This document shows, one piece after another, positions 23,725 to 36,229 of a stretch of 64,000 nt of DNA (within the stretch, counting starts at the first letter, position 1; each line of letters begins with the position of its first letter). Source of the DNA: Hemibagrus wyckioides (lineage: Eukaryota > Chordata > Actinopteri > Siluriformes > Bagridae). The stretch lies in contig NC_080710.1 of the NCBI RefSeq assembly GCF_019097595.1, positions 24,709,280 to 24,773,279 of the forward strand, in the 5' to 3' direction. Position numbers and translations under genes: made by a program. The notes beneath the pieces were generated by a model. The model was not told where the DNA came from. It was given only the letters and a program-made list of their open reading frames with translations, and did no database searches.

Positions 23725-24661
23725 CACTATATTGCCAAAAGTATTCGCTCACCTGCCTTGACTCGCATATGAACTTAAGTGACATCCCATTCCTAATCCA
23801 TAGGGTTCAATATGACGTTGGTCCACCCTTTGCAGCTATAACAGCTTCAACTCTTCTGGGAAGGCTGTCCACAAGGTTTAGGAGTGTGTTTATGGGAATC
23901 TTTGACCATTCTTCCAGAAGCGCATTTGTGAGGTCACACACTGATGTTGGAAGAAGGTCTGGCTCTCAGTCTCCGCTCTAATTCATCCCAAAGGTGTTCT
24001 GTCGGGTTGAGGTCAGGACTCTGTGCAGGCCAGTCAAGTTCCTCCACACCAGACTCTGTCATCCATGTCTTTATGGACCTTGCTTTGTGCACTGGTGCAC
24101 AGTCATGTTGGAAGAGGAAGGGGCCAGCTCCAAACTGTTCCCACAAAGTTGGGAGCATGGAATTGTCCAAAATGTCTTTGTATGCTGAAGCATTCAGAGT
24201 TCCTTTCACTGGAACTAAGGGGCCAAGCCCAGCTCCTGAAAAAAAACCCCACACCATAATCCCCCCTCCACCAAACTTTACACTTGGCACAATGCAGTCA
24301 GACAAGTACCGTTCTCCTGGCAACCGCCAAACCCAGACTCGTCCATCAGATTGCCAGATGGAGAAGCGCGATTCGTCACTCCAGAGAACGCGTCTCCACT
24401 GCTCTAGAGTCCAGTGGCGGCGTGCTTTACACCACTGCATCCGACACTTTGCAATTGCACTTGGTGATGTATGGCTTGGATGCAGCTGCTCGGCCATGGA
24501 AACCCATTCCATGAAGCTCTCTGAGCACTGTTCTTGAGCTAATCTGAAGGCCACATGAAGTTTGGAGGTCTGTAGTGATTGACTCTGCAGAAAGTTGGTG
24601 ACCTCTTCGCACTATGCGCCTCAGCATCCTCTGACCCCGCTCCGTCAGTTTACATGGCCTA
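23725..24661 (-). mobile_element. Tc1/mariner transposon, truncated copy A
   Basis: One terminal inverted repeat is intact at 23725 onward (CACTATATTGCCAAAAGTAT), next to a TA at 23723-23724. The transposase lies on the minus strand. Similarity to copy B (58350-59616) stops at 24661, so the other terminal repeat and the first part of the transposase are missing. A retroposon-like tail replaces them. The element is about 0.94 kb against 1.27 kb in copy B. Confidence 0.92.
23807..24661 (-). pseudogene. Tc1 transposase (DD34E), broken copy A
   Basis: Within the 24554-23934 open segment the DDE residues are visible: LWSDESRF (first D), [11 protein letters not shown] (second D) and [11 protein letters not shown] (E). 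Thirty-four residues separate the second D from the E, the Tc1 DD34E pattern. The N-terminal helix-turn-helix part continues at 24678-24427 in another frame because of one extra base near 24450. The C-terminal end (ending GGPTSY in copy B) is lost through a one-base deletion near 23955. The first part of the N-terminal DNA-binding region is missing at the 24661 truncation. The protein would have cut and pasted the element at TA sites. This copy cannot. Confidence 0.92.
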
Positions 24662-24716
24662 AGCAATTTATTAAGCAATTTCCCCCTGGGATTAATAAAG
24701 TTCTATGAATCTTGAA
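24662..24716 (+). repeat. LINE-like 3' tail at the Tc1 breakpoint
   Basis: TTTCCCCCTGGGATTAATAA followed by AGTTCTATGAATCTTGAA resembles the 3' terminus of common fish LINE-type retroposons. A short direct repeat AAGCAATTT (24661-24669 and 24673-24681) sits at the junction. Confidence 0.5.
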
Positions 24717-24721
24717 CTTGA

Positions 24722-24903
24722 AGTTGGGGGACACCCAAATTTGTCACAGAGTACAATCACACACACACACACACACACCAGACAATTTAGAGAAGCCCAT
24801 CAGCCTACAACACACTTTTGCTTGGGCATTGGAAACCAGTGTACCAGGAGCACAAGGAGAACATGCAGTCTCTGTGCACACAGGGCGGGAGTCCAGTGCT
24901 AAC
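24722..24903 (-). repeat. SINE fragment, minus strand, with CA microsatellite
   Basis: (CA)n runs at 24757-24778. Flanking sequence such as AAGGAGAACATGCAGTCTCT, and a later GCACACAGGGCGGGAGTCC, is the reverse complement of the longer SINE family. Confidence 0.55.
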
Positions 24904-25194
24904 TTAAACATATAAGTAATACAAACAACTGAATATAATGTACAATATAATCAATAATAATAAATATGACATAAGCTATATGCCTAACCTGACTTAATAT
25001 TTGAAAAGTTTGATTTTAATAAACACACCTTCTGAGGTATGTAGTGAGGATTAACTTTTCCACTGTGGAAGTGTTGCTTGGTTGAAAAAGTTTGATATCC
25101 CAGATATATGAAATATGATTGATATGATGCTTTGTAAAGCGCAGCCATTTTTGGGGAGATAAAGTGGGAGACTTGTCTTATCGTCAGACTTTGA
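24904..25194. other. nothing recognised
   Basis: AT-rich DNA leading into the CpG-rich block. Confidence 0.4.
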
Positions 25195-25516
25195 GGAGGA
25201 GACATGGCGTGCGTCAGTGAGAATGTGGGAACGGTGCAGGGCCGGATAAAGGTGGAGGTCCACGGCTTGAGACCGGGAGTCAGATTTCAGTGTTTTTGAG
25301 GGGGCAGATTGAGCTGAGGGTGAACTGAGGCTGTCTTTGTTCAGGAGCAGCTCCTGAAGGTGCGGTTGAGAGTAGAGCAGAGTAGAGCGGAGCGGAGCGC
25401 GGAGGCTCATTGCGCCAGCGGGGGAGACACACAGCGCCTCACGGCTTCTGCTTCAACACCGTCAGCTCCTTGGTGAGCTCGGAGACATGAATCGCGGAGC
25501 TATGCCTTTCCTAAGG
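25195..25516 (+). promoter_or_regulatory. CpG-rich candidate promoter and leader exon
   Basis: This is a clear rise in G+C and CpG against AT-rich flanks, with a purine-rich imperfect repeat at 25372-25402 built on GAGCGGAGCGGAGCGCGG. Two good donor-like sites occur on the + strand, TTG|GTGAGC at 25472/25473 and AAG|GTGAAT at 25515/25516. An ATG at 25487 would give MNRGAMPFLR before the second donor, ending in phase 2. The TSPN exon at 56592 needs an incoming phase of 1, so a direct splice would not be in frame. It could be a non-coding leader exon of the collagen gene, the start of another transcript, or a CpG island without a gene. Confidence 0.4.
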
Positions 25517-26483
25517 TGAATTGAATGAATACCTGCTACGATTTGATTTCTGTTTATTTCATTTCTGAGAGGATGTTTCTCATGACATCTTTCAACCCTT
25601 CTTGTCACCAGAGTGCCGCCGTGGTGCTTTTTGTACCTCACTGCTTTGTGGCTTTTCCATCCAGCGACTGCGTTCCAGCTGCAGGACGGTATGCCAGCTT
25701 TTCACATTCTAGCACGCTTCTTTTTCAAAGTTTTTTTCACGCACAGAACAGCGGCGTATTGTATGATTACATGATAAATTTGCAGCTAATTCATTCTTAG
25801 TTCTTTCATGTGGTTTGCCTGCGTGATGAGGATGATGAAGATTGAAGCTAAGATAGCAGAACAAGTTTACAAAAATCCTGGCTGCACGTGCAACTTTTGC
25901 ATAGTTGAATGAATGAATGAATGAATGAGCAAATGAAATCCATTTCACGAAATATGTTTGATCACTTCTGTTCACGTAGGCAGTATTTATGAAGCGATGA
26001 GACTGACAGAAAGGGACACGGCTCTCTCAGATCTGCTCTGACTACCTTGTCACGTTTAATGTTTGTTATGGAGTTTGATATGGAGATGATGCGCTTTTAC
26101 GCACAGTGCATCGTTTTCCCTTGTGCTTTGCGCAAGTGTTTTCAAACTGAACAACTTTAACATCGCTCCCAGTCCTGTTCCTGGAGTAACTGGTGTACTG
26201 CATGCTTTAATGTTTTCTCCGCTCGAACACACCCACTTCGACTCTGTTAATTAGCTGAGTAGTTTTATCTGGTATGCTAAGATTTGCCATGGTGACAATG
26301 AGTCAGTAAAGTAAAGTTTTAGTGCTTTTATTACTATTACATTGTTATTAAGATCATCGTTTGTTTGTTTATGCCGTTAAGTTATACATGGATTATTTAT
26401 TTATTTATTTACAAATTTGCAACATACCTTAATAAGTAATGAAATATATATATATAAACAGCAAACACTGTTTATTTGATTCA
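25517..26483. other. flank or intron start, nothing firm
   Basis: A hydrophobic ORF at 25573-25688 ends at a GACG|GTATGC donor-like site but in the wrong phase for the TSPN exon. A GAAT microsatellite lies at 25907-25928 and TTTA repeats near 26393-26410. Confidence 0.4.
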
Positions 26484-26682
26484 TACATTCAGCAGATAAC
26501 CTTATCCAGAGTGACATACAAAATTAAACAAGCATTTATCTTTTATATTAACATTTTTTATCTTTTTTTTTTTTGGCCGAGCTTGAGGGCCATGTTTAAG
26601 GGCCCAGCAGTGCTGGAATTTGAACTTGTGACCTCCTGAGCAGTAGCCCAGTGCTTTAACCACTGAACTACAACTGCCCTGA
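26484..26682 (-). repeat. tRNA-derived SINE, minus strand
   Basis: The reverse complement starts with a tRNA-like head containing AGTTCAGTGGTTAAAGCACT. It then has a B-box-like AGTTCAAATTCC and the GGGCCCTTAAACATGGCCCT body. The tail reads GTCACTCTGGATAAGGTTAT. Confidence 0.75.
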
Positions 26683-29600
26683 ATGCTAACATAAGGTACA
26701 GGTGCTTTGAAAAGATTTGAGCTCCCTGCTGAACTATCCAGCTTGCTCTGACCAGTTACCAGCTGCCAAAACACAGACTGAGCAGGTCAAACATCTTTAC
26801 CAGCTTAAACTATTTTCCAATTTGTTTGAACTACTCAATAAATATTTGATTTATCCTGTACCTCCTTTTTTGTTCATTTCCAACTACATATAATTTGTCA
26901 GCTTTAATAGTAGGAATTTGGAAACTGTTTCCTTTCTACTAGCCATTACCATAAAGTAATAATTAAAAAAAGGTTCAACCAGTATGACCAACTTGTCATG
27001 TGTTGTAACTGGTAGCAGGTCAGACTAAGCTGAATGTATTCAGTAGGTATGTACTCGTCTTTCATAACAAGCAAATTAAACATGCACCTTTACTTTTTCC
27101 TGACCATCAGTTAGAGGACTGAAGAAGAAGTGATCATGGACTTATAACTCATCTTTGTCTTCAGTGCATGCCTCAAGGTCAATGCCAATGAAAGACATCC
27201 TGTGATTTTAACCACAAATTATCCCTGTAATGAGTGATGAGTGGCCAAATAAAGTCCATACATCTGTAGCAACAGCTAGAAAATAGTTATTATACCAAAG
27301 AGTGCAGACCATATAATAACCCATTAAGCATGACATTACATACAAATGCTGGATTGTTTTCAGACTGTAAACTAATGTTGTGAGCTCATAGCAGACCCTG
27401 TTACGAATGACTGGCTTCAGGCATACAGAAATGAAGCATGCCAAGCAATCACATGCTTGACGTTACTGTATTTTGATAGCAAAGTCCCTATGTTGGAAGG
27501 TGTGATAAAACATTTTACAATTGATGCAAATGTTGTAAACATGCCAGTTTGACTCTCGTGACAAATTAGTCTCTAGAGTATGATTTTCTGGTTCACATAC
27601 TGGGAAATTGCCTTCCTGCTGCATTTTGGAGGTGGAGGAAATTATTAAAGGACAGCTTTGGAGTAAATACTCGACTGAGGTGACAGAAGATGACTGACTT
27701 TTTTTTTTTTCATTAGCTGGCTAACTAATGCTATTGACCTAATACTGAATGGATGCTGTGTACTGTATCAGTTCAATGACGGGTGAAAACACAACAATGG
27801 CACAAAGGTGGAACTTTTGTCAAAATGGATGTCAAGATGTTTAGAGTTACAGTTACAGAGTAATCCATTGTGGGCGATGTATTATCACCACAAAGTGATC
27901 ATTTTCAAATAAGAGCATCTCCCAAAGTGTTTTATTCAGCTTATGCTAATGATTACAACTTTCAATTTATTATTAAACGACACAAGTAAAAGAGGGCCTG
28001 GAGTAAAAGAAGTTAGTTCCTGTTATCACATGCATTATAGCAGCCATTAAAAGTTCTTGTTCCCTCAGCAGCTTTTAAAAGCAGAAAGTGAAGACATGGA
28101 GATTCTCCTCGTCATCACAGAACACTTTCATTAAATTTGATTTCAACATGTTTTTAATGTTTATTATTAGACACAGCTTATTTGCAGTGTTAGTCATACA
28201 AGTCCCTGTGAACGATCGAGCACATTTGTCTAAACTTTTCATCACTTGAATACAGCCAGAGCCAGAACTACTGTCAGAGAAAATGATTCACTGCCTTCTG
28301 ACCAGATCAGATTTGAGACTGTAGGATTAATTCTACTCTTTTGCCAAAATGCTTCCTCACCAGCTTTCTGCGACTTTGTTGATGTTGTGTATTCATTGTG
28401 GAGACTTTTTGATGATAGAGCTTATGGAGAAGAAGTCTTTAAGTTAGTATGTGATGTCAGGTCTTTGATGCTTCATACTGTAGAGCAGTTTCCGTGGAGT
28501 GACAGAACTGAGCTGTTGTATGGTTGACATTTGACTTCTGTAGTTTTATGACTCATCATGCAGGAGAACACAGCGAGCAGTGTTGTGTATTTGCCAGGCA
28601 GCCCATTTGAGGACAAATATTTCCAGCCACAGCTGTAAACACACATGAAATAAAGCCGTTGCTGTGGAAACTAAATTGCTGTGTATTCCCAGGAATGTGA
28701 ACTCTTTTCTAATTCAAATGATTGTTTGATTCACATGTTTGAGGTCTGTAGTAGTGTTAATGGTTATTCACACTGACCGCTTGGTGTGTGGTCAGCGAAG
28801 TTGTTATGTGTTGTGAGTCATGTGAAATCAGCATATTGAATTTTCCACGGTTGTGTTTTGTTTCTTTTGGCTTGAAGTAAACCCAATGCTCTCTTATCAG
28901 CAAAACCTTGAACCTCTTTGTTAATAAGCATATCCAGGTGTTGTTGTTTTTTGTTTTTGTTTTTTGCATTAGTGTTGCTGTCTGTATGTTCTAGGGCTGA
29001 AATGTCCTCATTTGACCTAAGAGAAGTATGAAAACAGACAAACAGAAGGAAGCCACCTTTAGCACTTCTGCTCAAGATATATGAAATTGTCTCAGCAAAT
29101 GAAGGAAAGTTGTTATTTTAGTATATCAGTCTCAGTTCAATCTCATTCCATAAATCCCATTCAGTCTCACACAGATTATCATATAGCATAGCTTAAAAGG
29201 TTCATTGCAAACATTCAGCAGTCAGGTTTTAGACATATCTCCTGATATGTCATGACTTTGTGTTGTTCTACTCATTTCCAGCTCTTTATGGACAAATTAG
29301 TCTCTTGAACTACATCTATAAATCATATTAAAGATACAGTTAAGGCGGCAGTCAAAACACTCATTGATTTCTAAGACCTAAGTGGAGTTTAGGCAAAAAA
29401 TCTTCCTGGATTGTTGGAAAGTAAAACAAATTGTGGAACTTTTGAAAATATAAGCCATTTTCTTTTTAAAATAACTTTACAAAAAAAGCCATCAAATTGA
29501 TGAGAATGGTTGTATTTACATCTTGTAGAAGCTTTTATTTTAATGTGATGAACATGTACATCCTTTGGAAAGAAGGTTACAGTTGAGCTCTATAAAGAAA

Positions 29601-29684
29601 AATAATCTTGGAGAAGTTCTTTATATAATAGTGTCAATTTGAATACAATCAAACATACAGTTGACCATTTATTTGTTAAGGGCC
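26683..29684. other. nothing recognised
   Basis: AT-rich, with small ORFs only (for example 28246-28527) and no recognisable domain. Confidence 0.4.
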
Positions 29685-29790
29685 TTGCTCAGCCATCCAA
29701 CAGTGGCTCTCTTCCAGCCATAGTATATACACAGAACCATAACCCATTTCCCAAAGTCATTACATCTAGCTAACTAGTGCCTGGTGCTAG
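29685..29790 (-). repeat. possible SINE remnant
   Basis: TTAAGGGCCTTGCTCAGCCA followed by TCCAACAGTGGC is the reverse of the SINE body. The remainder is decayed. Confidence 0.4.
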
Positions 29791-31611
29791 AAACGTCTGG
29801 GGATTTTTGAATAAATCTCACCAAAATGACAAATTACATATGTAGTGTGAAATTCTCATTTTCAGACTGCCCGAAAGTATACAGCTGGAAATGTCTGGCC
29901 AACACAAGCCAGATGCTGATTGAAAATCTCACTTGTAGCAATGAGCTGTTTGGGTAGCATGTGTTGGTATCAGGTTTCACTGACAGAACTTCCAAAAAGT
30001 GCTTAAGGGGGAAAACAATCAGCCTTTTTTAATAAAGAAAAGACTCATGTGTGTCAGCCAAAAATAGCATCTACCCTGACTTAGGTATTAGGTTTCTCAA
30101 AGACATTTGGAGAAGATCTAGCGCATCACCTATCAAAATGAAAAACTGGATACACACCATTGACCTTCCTTTTTTTGAATGATATTGTATTTCTTTGTGG
30201 GACAGGCCACGGTGAACCACGGTGCTCCATTTGGAGCTACTTAATATTGATTAACATATTTTTTAATGGCACATTATGAATGGTGTCATTAAAATGGTGA
30301 ATGGTCAGTGGTGCTATGGGTGGGATTTTGGTACTGAATGGTACCAAATGGATGGTACTGAAGATTGTGAAGATGTGAAAATTGATATGAACATCATGTA
30401 TCATAGTATGCCTCAAAAACAGCTGCAGAAGCTACAAATAAAATGTTAATGTAATGTGCCAGATGTGGTTCATTTTCAGCATTATGAATCAGTGTAGGAT
30501 GCAACGAGCGAGATTTTCCTCAGCATCACAGAAATATATTCCTTTACTTTCTGGAAAAAATGAGGCAGAGGATGCAAGTGTATCCAGAGGAAGTATTCAA
30601 TGGAGTACAAAAATAGACAGTAGAAAAAAAGACTCATCTTAGAGAACAGAAAAGCCTTTTAACAAAGCAAGAATTTTCTGTATTTCATTTATTCTATGGT
30701 ACTGGTTTAATTTCTGTCCTGCTCAGACAATCTTTGTGTGATTTGTTAATCTTTTGTCATTAACTACTAGCGGTCGCATCACTGTGTAGTCACATCAGTG
30801 GGTGTGTACATTATACAGACCCCATGTCTTTTGCACCTTGAGAACATTTTCTGTTATCCTGTTGTCTGTTGATTCTCAGAGCACATGCATTCTTGGTTTG
30901 TGTTGGCCTGAACCACAATTCCTAAATAGTGCCTCAAGTTCATCTGCTGAGCATAACGTTGAACATAGTAGTGTCCCTGCAGCTCCAGAGACATCCTCCC
31001 TTATAAAAAACCTGTACCATCTGGAGCAGACGATATGTCAATGGTGCTGCACCATCTCAAAGCAATACTACCTACCCATTCAAATTGTGTAATCAGAGCT
31101 AGGCCATGTATTTGGGGGTTGTATATATTACGCAAATCTTCAGGAAAGTGGACATCATAACAAAACATTTTACAAGCAACATTTCCTCTTGTTGTGAAGC
31201 ACAAATGGTGACTGTTACTATTCCACTCCCTGCAGATTGTGTGATCTCAACAGGGACGTCCAAACAATAGCTCTGGAAAACACGGCACCATGTGAAGTGG
31301 CATGGCAGGAAAGCTGATCGAAAATGACAACATGTATCTGTGTTGATATGATGGCAACCGAGAAAAGTAAAACAAAAAAGTGTGACAGGATTGTTCCATA
31401 ATCTACATGACACATTATAACCACTGGAATGTTGGTTATAAATGCTGTGTCTAGTATTTGGCATGAAGTCTAGTCATAAGAAAGACTGTTTGCTGTTTAC
31501 TGTATGCTGTTACCACTTATCAGTGTTTTGTTTTCATTGCTAAAATATCTAAATTTCAGCTCTAAATAAGGCCTTTATAATGTGTGATACAGATAACACT
31601 AAGTTAGAATC
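29791..31611. other. nothing recognised
   Basis: Minus-strand ORFs at 31001-31464 overlap in different frames and have no recognisable domain. Confidence 0.4.
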
Positions 31612-31982
31612 ACTGTACTCAATCCATCCATTTAATGTGCTGCTTATCCTACACAGGCTTTCAGGGAACCCGAAGTCTATCACATGGTATTTAGGGTACA
31701 AGGCAGGGGACATCCTGTATAGAGGGCCAATCCATGACTGGGCACAATCTCACACAAACCCCCACCCCCCAGCACACACTATGTCAATCAGAGATGCCAG
31801 TCAGACTATCACACATGCCTCTGGACTTTAGGAGGAAACTGGATTACCCAGAGGAAACCCCCAAAGCATGAGGAGAACATGCAAACTCAGCCCACACAGG
31901 GCAGAAGCAGGGCAGAAATCTACCCTCCAACCCTGGAGGTGTGAGACAAACATGATAACCACTAAACCACCATGCCCCACCT
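31612..31982 (-). repeat. near full-length SINE, minus strand
   Basis: The reverse complement runs from a tRNA-like head (GTGGTTTAGTGGTTATCATG) through TTTGCATGTTCTCCTCATGC and AGTTTCCTCCTAAAG. It ends in the GATAAGCAGCACATT segment followed by a short ATGGATGGATT tail. This is the most complete copy of the longer SINE family here. Confidence 0.75.
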
Positions 31983-32159
31983 GTATGACTATATTTGGAA
32001 TAAAGTGGAAATATGTGTAGTTGTATGTGTATGTGCATTGGGCTAAGGTAGTTGTAGTGAACATGGCAACATATATAAGAATTATTTATAAATATGTGGT
32101 AATATGGGTATGTTAACAGGAATGTAGGATGTGTGGGTGTTGTGCAAACAAGAAAAGTT
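31983..32159. other. nothing recognised
   Basis: Short spacer between two oppositely oriented SINE copies. Confidence 0.4.
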
Positions 32160-32287
32160 TCCTCTCATTCCCTCCTGAAAAGATGCTAGTGGGTGGATTG
32201 GCTATGCTAAAATTGCTCCTAGGTGTGAGAGTGCATGTGATCCTCTGTCATTCCATCCAGGGAGTGCTGAAGACGAATGAATGAAAA
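32160..32287 (+). repeat. SINE 3' part
   Basis: TAGTGGGTGGATTGGCTATG, TTGCTCCTAGGTGTGAGAGT, CCATCCAGGGAGTG and an ending GAATGAATG match the 3' half of the longer SINE family. Confidence 0.65.
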
Positions 32288-34100
32288 GTATCACCTATCT
32301 CTAGACTAGACTCTGTATTTAAGATCAGTGTTTAAATTGGAAGCTATGCTAAGTTTTTATAAATTACACAGGAACACCAGATATTGGAAGTGATTAATAG
32401 TTGAGAAGAATGAAATTGGCATATTTTGTATAGTTGTTTTGTAAATGTAGAAATGTTTATCTATATGCATCTATATTTCATAATTTTATCGACAGTTGAA
32501 GTCGTCATACAGGGAGCTTATATAGACATCAATCCATATGGAATACCAGGATATTTCTGGGTTGTTTTTTATGTAGTCTGGATGGAGTGACTTTTCGGAA
32601 AGTTTTAGTTCATCCCACACAATAGGGGGACTTCCAGCAGGTGTGCATATTTTCAGATAGGCAGCGAAACAGGATATGACCTAGGCCACCTATGCTGAAT
32701 CTACACAACGCTATACACTAAAGGCAGTAAAGTTTCCTCTGAAGTTTGCTGAGTGAGTTGGAACATGAAAGAAATTACAGTGGATGAAGTATAGGGTGCT
32801 GTTAATAACAGTGAGGAGAAGGAAATGGTGGGAGCAGATGGATTGGGTCTGTATTTCTTAAAGAGTTTTTATGATTAAGTGTCTCTGGTGTTCCACTAAA
32901 CAACCACCTGATGCAGCAAATCACTGTAAGACCTGCCAGTGCAGTAACATCTATATTGCAAAATTGTAAAGCTAAGCTTCTAATCTTAATCAGTATCTGG
33001 AACTGTCTAAAGGGTGTGTTTTGCTGCACCAGTTTATAATAGACCTCACTTCATGTATTTTTTTAAATAATGTCCAGGGATTTGTTCACCTTAGTTAAGA
33101 TGATATAGGTTCTGATCCCACTGCTCTTTATCTTCCAGTGTGTTTACTTCACTTATGACTGGAAAACATCTGGTTGTGGAGATAATGTGCACATATGAAT
33201 TGCATCAGTATGCAAATGCAGTGATTTACACTAATGTACCTTAAACCATGTTTGAAGCAGGCTACCTTATCTCTTCAATCATGGCTTTGCTATTTTTTGA
33301 TATGCCCAGTTTTGTTCTGACCACATTTTTTTATCAAAAAACTTCTTAAATAGTTACAACCATTTTCCAAATGCGTCATTTAGTCCATAATTGAGGTGTC
33401 CGTTTATCAGTAGTTAAAAAAAGAACATCTCTGTCTCCTCTATTAGAAAACACTCATGGGCATATAAAACACATGAATGTATAGATTAATTGTTTGCTGT
33501 AATCTACACCAGTGAGATTGTGGCACATGCAAATAAAGTGAGGCTTTATACAGGCTGTAGCTTTCATTGTGTTTCTCACTTAAATTTGTATTCAGACCCA
33601 AGCATGTTGGTTTACTCTTTTACTTCAGGCTCCTAGTGATTTAAACCAGAAAATACAGAATTTTGTGATTCCCAGAAATCTTCAAATAAAATCTGGGATG
33701 GATTTAAACATCTAATCTAATTTGAAAATAATAGATAAATACGTTCAGTGAGAATTCATCCTGTTTCTCGTTGATTTGGCTAGTCCCAGTGATTATTACT
33801 AGTCCCAGCAGTTTTTTTAGAAAGCCCATGGTTTTGAAGAATACAACAAATAGATAGTAATGTCCACTGTAACGATGGTCATTTAAAAAATGTAAAATAT
33901 TTGCCCACATATAATGAGGCTTAGAGTAACATATATAGTGTTTATTAATCATATACTTAAAAAAAATGCTTATTTTCTTATTTTGCAAAAATGTATGAAG
34001 TCTATGCCTGTAATTTGAATGCACGTTTGATCTCCACAGATTTTTAACAGTGTTCCTTTAAAATATCATTATTTTGATGGCTCAAGTTATAGACATAAAT
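32288..34100. other. nothing recognised
   Basis: AT-rich, no supported gene. Confidence 0.4.

Positions 34101-34163
<63 letters not shown>
34101..34163. repeat. GATA microsatellite
   Basis: About 15 uninterrupted GATA units. Confidence 0.97.
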
Positions 34164-34764
34164 GCTCAGCTGTGTAGCAGCTGTGTTGCAATTTTTTATG
34201 ATACTTCTGCAGTTCTGTGGGAATGGCATGTGCATTTTAATGCCATTTAATGCCATGGCCTTGTGGGAAAATTCTTTCAATCACATTTATTCCTCAAATT
34301 AAGATATAACATATAATTTCCCCCCAAAGTCAGTAGCATCTGTTAACATTTCTTCACTCTATATTTTGTCCTAGATTGAACTATTTTATTTATCAATCTC
34401 TAGAAGCTAATCAGTTTAATCCGTTAAAGCCTAATATTGAAGGCAGCTGCATCTTTAATTTTGGGATACAGTACTGACTCATATCTGGTGCCGGAGTGTA
34501 TAACTCATGAAATGTAGTTACAGACATTAGCCAAGTCCTGAAGTCATGATTAAGGTTTAAGTATTTATGTGGTTCCTCAGCACACATTAAAATGGCTTGT
34601 GAAAGTGCATTTAGGAGGAGTTGTTAGAATATGCTGTGTTCAGCCAAAAAAATAGTCACTTGTTTTTTTTTTTTACAATTATTCCTTATTTTAATGAGGC
34701 ACCATTACCATGCTTCAGCATAAAAAAAATCAGCCTTCAAGGAATGTTCCATTTCTGTGCTTGT
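34164..34764. other. nothing recognised
   Basis: AT-rich, no supported feature. Confidence 0.4.
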
Positions 34765-34876
34765 AGTTGTTTCGTGTGTTGCATTCCTCGGTTATCTCTA
34801 ATAATCAGAAGGAGATAATCAGAAGTGGTCCCGCCAATATTAGAGATAACCGAGGAATGTAACACAGGAAACAACT
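34765..34876. repeat. 112-bp near-perfect inverted repeat
   Basis: The left arm is 34765-34802 and the right arm 34839-34876, each 38 bp, pairing at 36 of 38 positions (core ATTCCTCGGTTATCTCTAAT). The 36-bp spacer carries the direct repeat ATAATCAGAAG twice, the first copy overlapping the left arm. It could be a miniature inverted-repeat element or a fold-back unit. The family is not recognised. Confidence 0.85.
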
Positions 34877-34945
34877 ACATATATATTTTTATGTGTAGTT
34901 TATATATATATTATATATGTAGTTCTATATATATGTATATGGCTC
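34877..34945. repeat. TA-rich low-complexity patch
   Basis: Alternating TATATA tracts with repeated TGTAGTT words directly follow the inverted repeat. Confidence 0.7.
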
Positions 34946-36229
34946 ATTTCTCAACAAACCTGTCATTATGTGCATGGTGTACCTGAAAAAAATTAGATTA
35001 GACTGAGTCATGAATTAACTTTATACTGTGTGTGTGTTTTTTTAGGGTAGGTTCATGATGCTAACAAATAAAAGTCACTTTTAGAAAGCCAGGTAAAGGG
35101 GATGTAATGTGTAATGAAACAAAAGGTAATCCGATATCCGATTCTGGTTGACATTGGATAGTCACAGTATATGTTATTGTTCCTTTATAAGTGTTTACCA
35201 GAAAATCAGTACTAATCGTGTTGAAAAGATGTTTAGGATGTGCATTCTAGTCTTTATATCTATGTCTTTATCATAACATATATATTTTACTATAATTTCA
35301 ATGACAATATAATATTGTATATATTTAATGAAGGCTTGAGGTGTATTATTCAAAGTATAGGAAATGTTAAGGTTATTTTAATAGTTTAATTGTTGAATAT
35401 GAATATAATAATAATAATAGCAAAAAACATGACTCTAGACTCTTATATTTCAGAATATTTTTAAATAAAATCAGCTATTTTTAGTCATCACTGTACTGTT
35501 TTGAGTATAGAGAGGAATGACAAATATTACATATATTTTCCATGTAACTTCACCAATTTGCTTACTAATAAAAAACAAGCCTAAAAATAATATATTTCTT
35601 GTTTAAACGTATTAAACCATGGAAATACAGTTACAGTCGGGATAGAAGCAAATGCAGGTAGTTAATCTTAATGGACTGTGATTCCAACTGACGTACAGAA
35701 AAACCATGGAAAAAAAACCACTGGAAACTCTTTAGAAGCGTCAGTATGGCCTATAACTGTAAAACACTGTTTTAGCACTGAAGTTTTATTTCCAGCAACT
35801 TCTGAAGGTTGTAGTGAGCAATAGCATCCGCAGGCTGTCAGTTCAGTCTTACCAGCTACATGACAGCACAGCTTTAACAGGATGAGTAAGAAACATTTTC
35901 CTAGACACTGTAAGAATAGGAAAAATGCCTGCAGGTAAAGAGACTAAAACTCGTCTTATCTGTGAAAGGAGGAATTACATCGATTTTGTGATTTGTTTAC
36001 TAATGACTTGTACTATCAGAAAAAAAACAGGTTTGCTTAACCATTTATTGCAAACCTTACTGAGATTAGATTATACTGGTTTCCTGTTTATTTATCAGTA
36101 CTGCAAAGTAAACATCTAATCGCACATACAGTAAAGGTGCTATGGGTAGAGATTAGGTTAAAAATTCATTTTAAATAAAAGCAAGGTGTTTACATGGAAT
36201 TTGATCTAGTAACATGAGATGTTGAAACC
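34946..36229. other. nothing recognised
   Basis: AT-rich, no supported gene. Confidence 0.4.

Noticed and set aside
23944..24537. 197-codon plus-strand ORF
   Set aside because: It is antisense to the Tc1 transposase copy A.
25204..25299. Small ORF MACVSENVGTVQG... as a superoxide-dismutase-like fragment
   Set aside because: The resemblance is limited to a few residues and no metal-binding histidines follow.
25573..25688. Hydrophobic ORF near the CpG-rich block as the COL15A1 signal-peptide exon
   Set aside because: Its donor-like site leaves phase 2, whereas the TSPN exon needs phase 1, and the sequence is not a convincing signal peptide.
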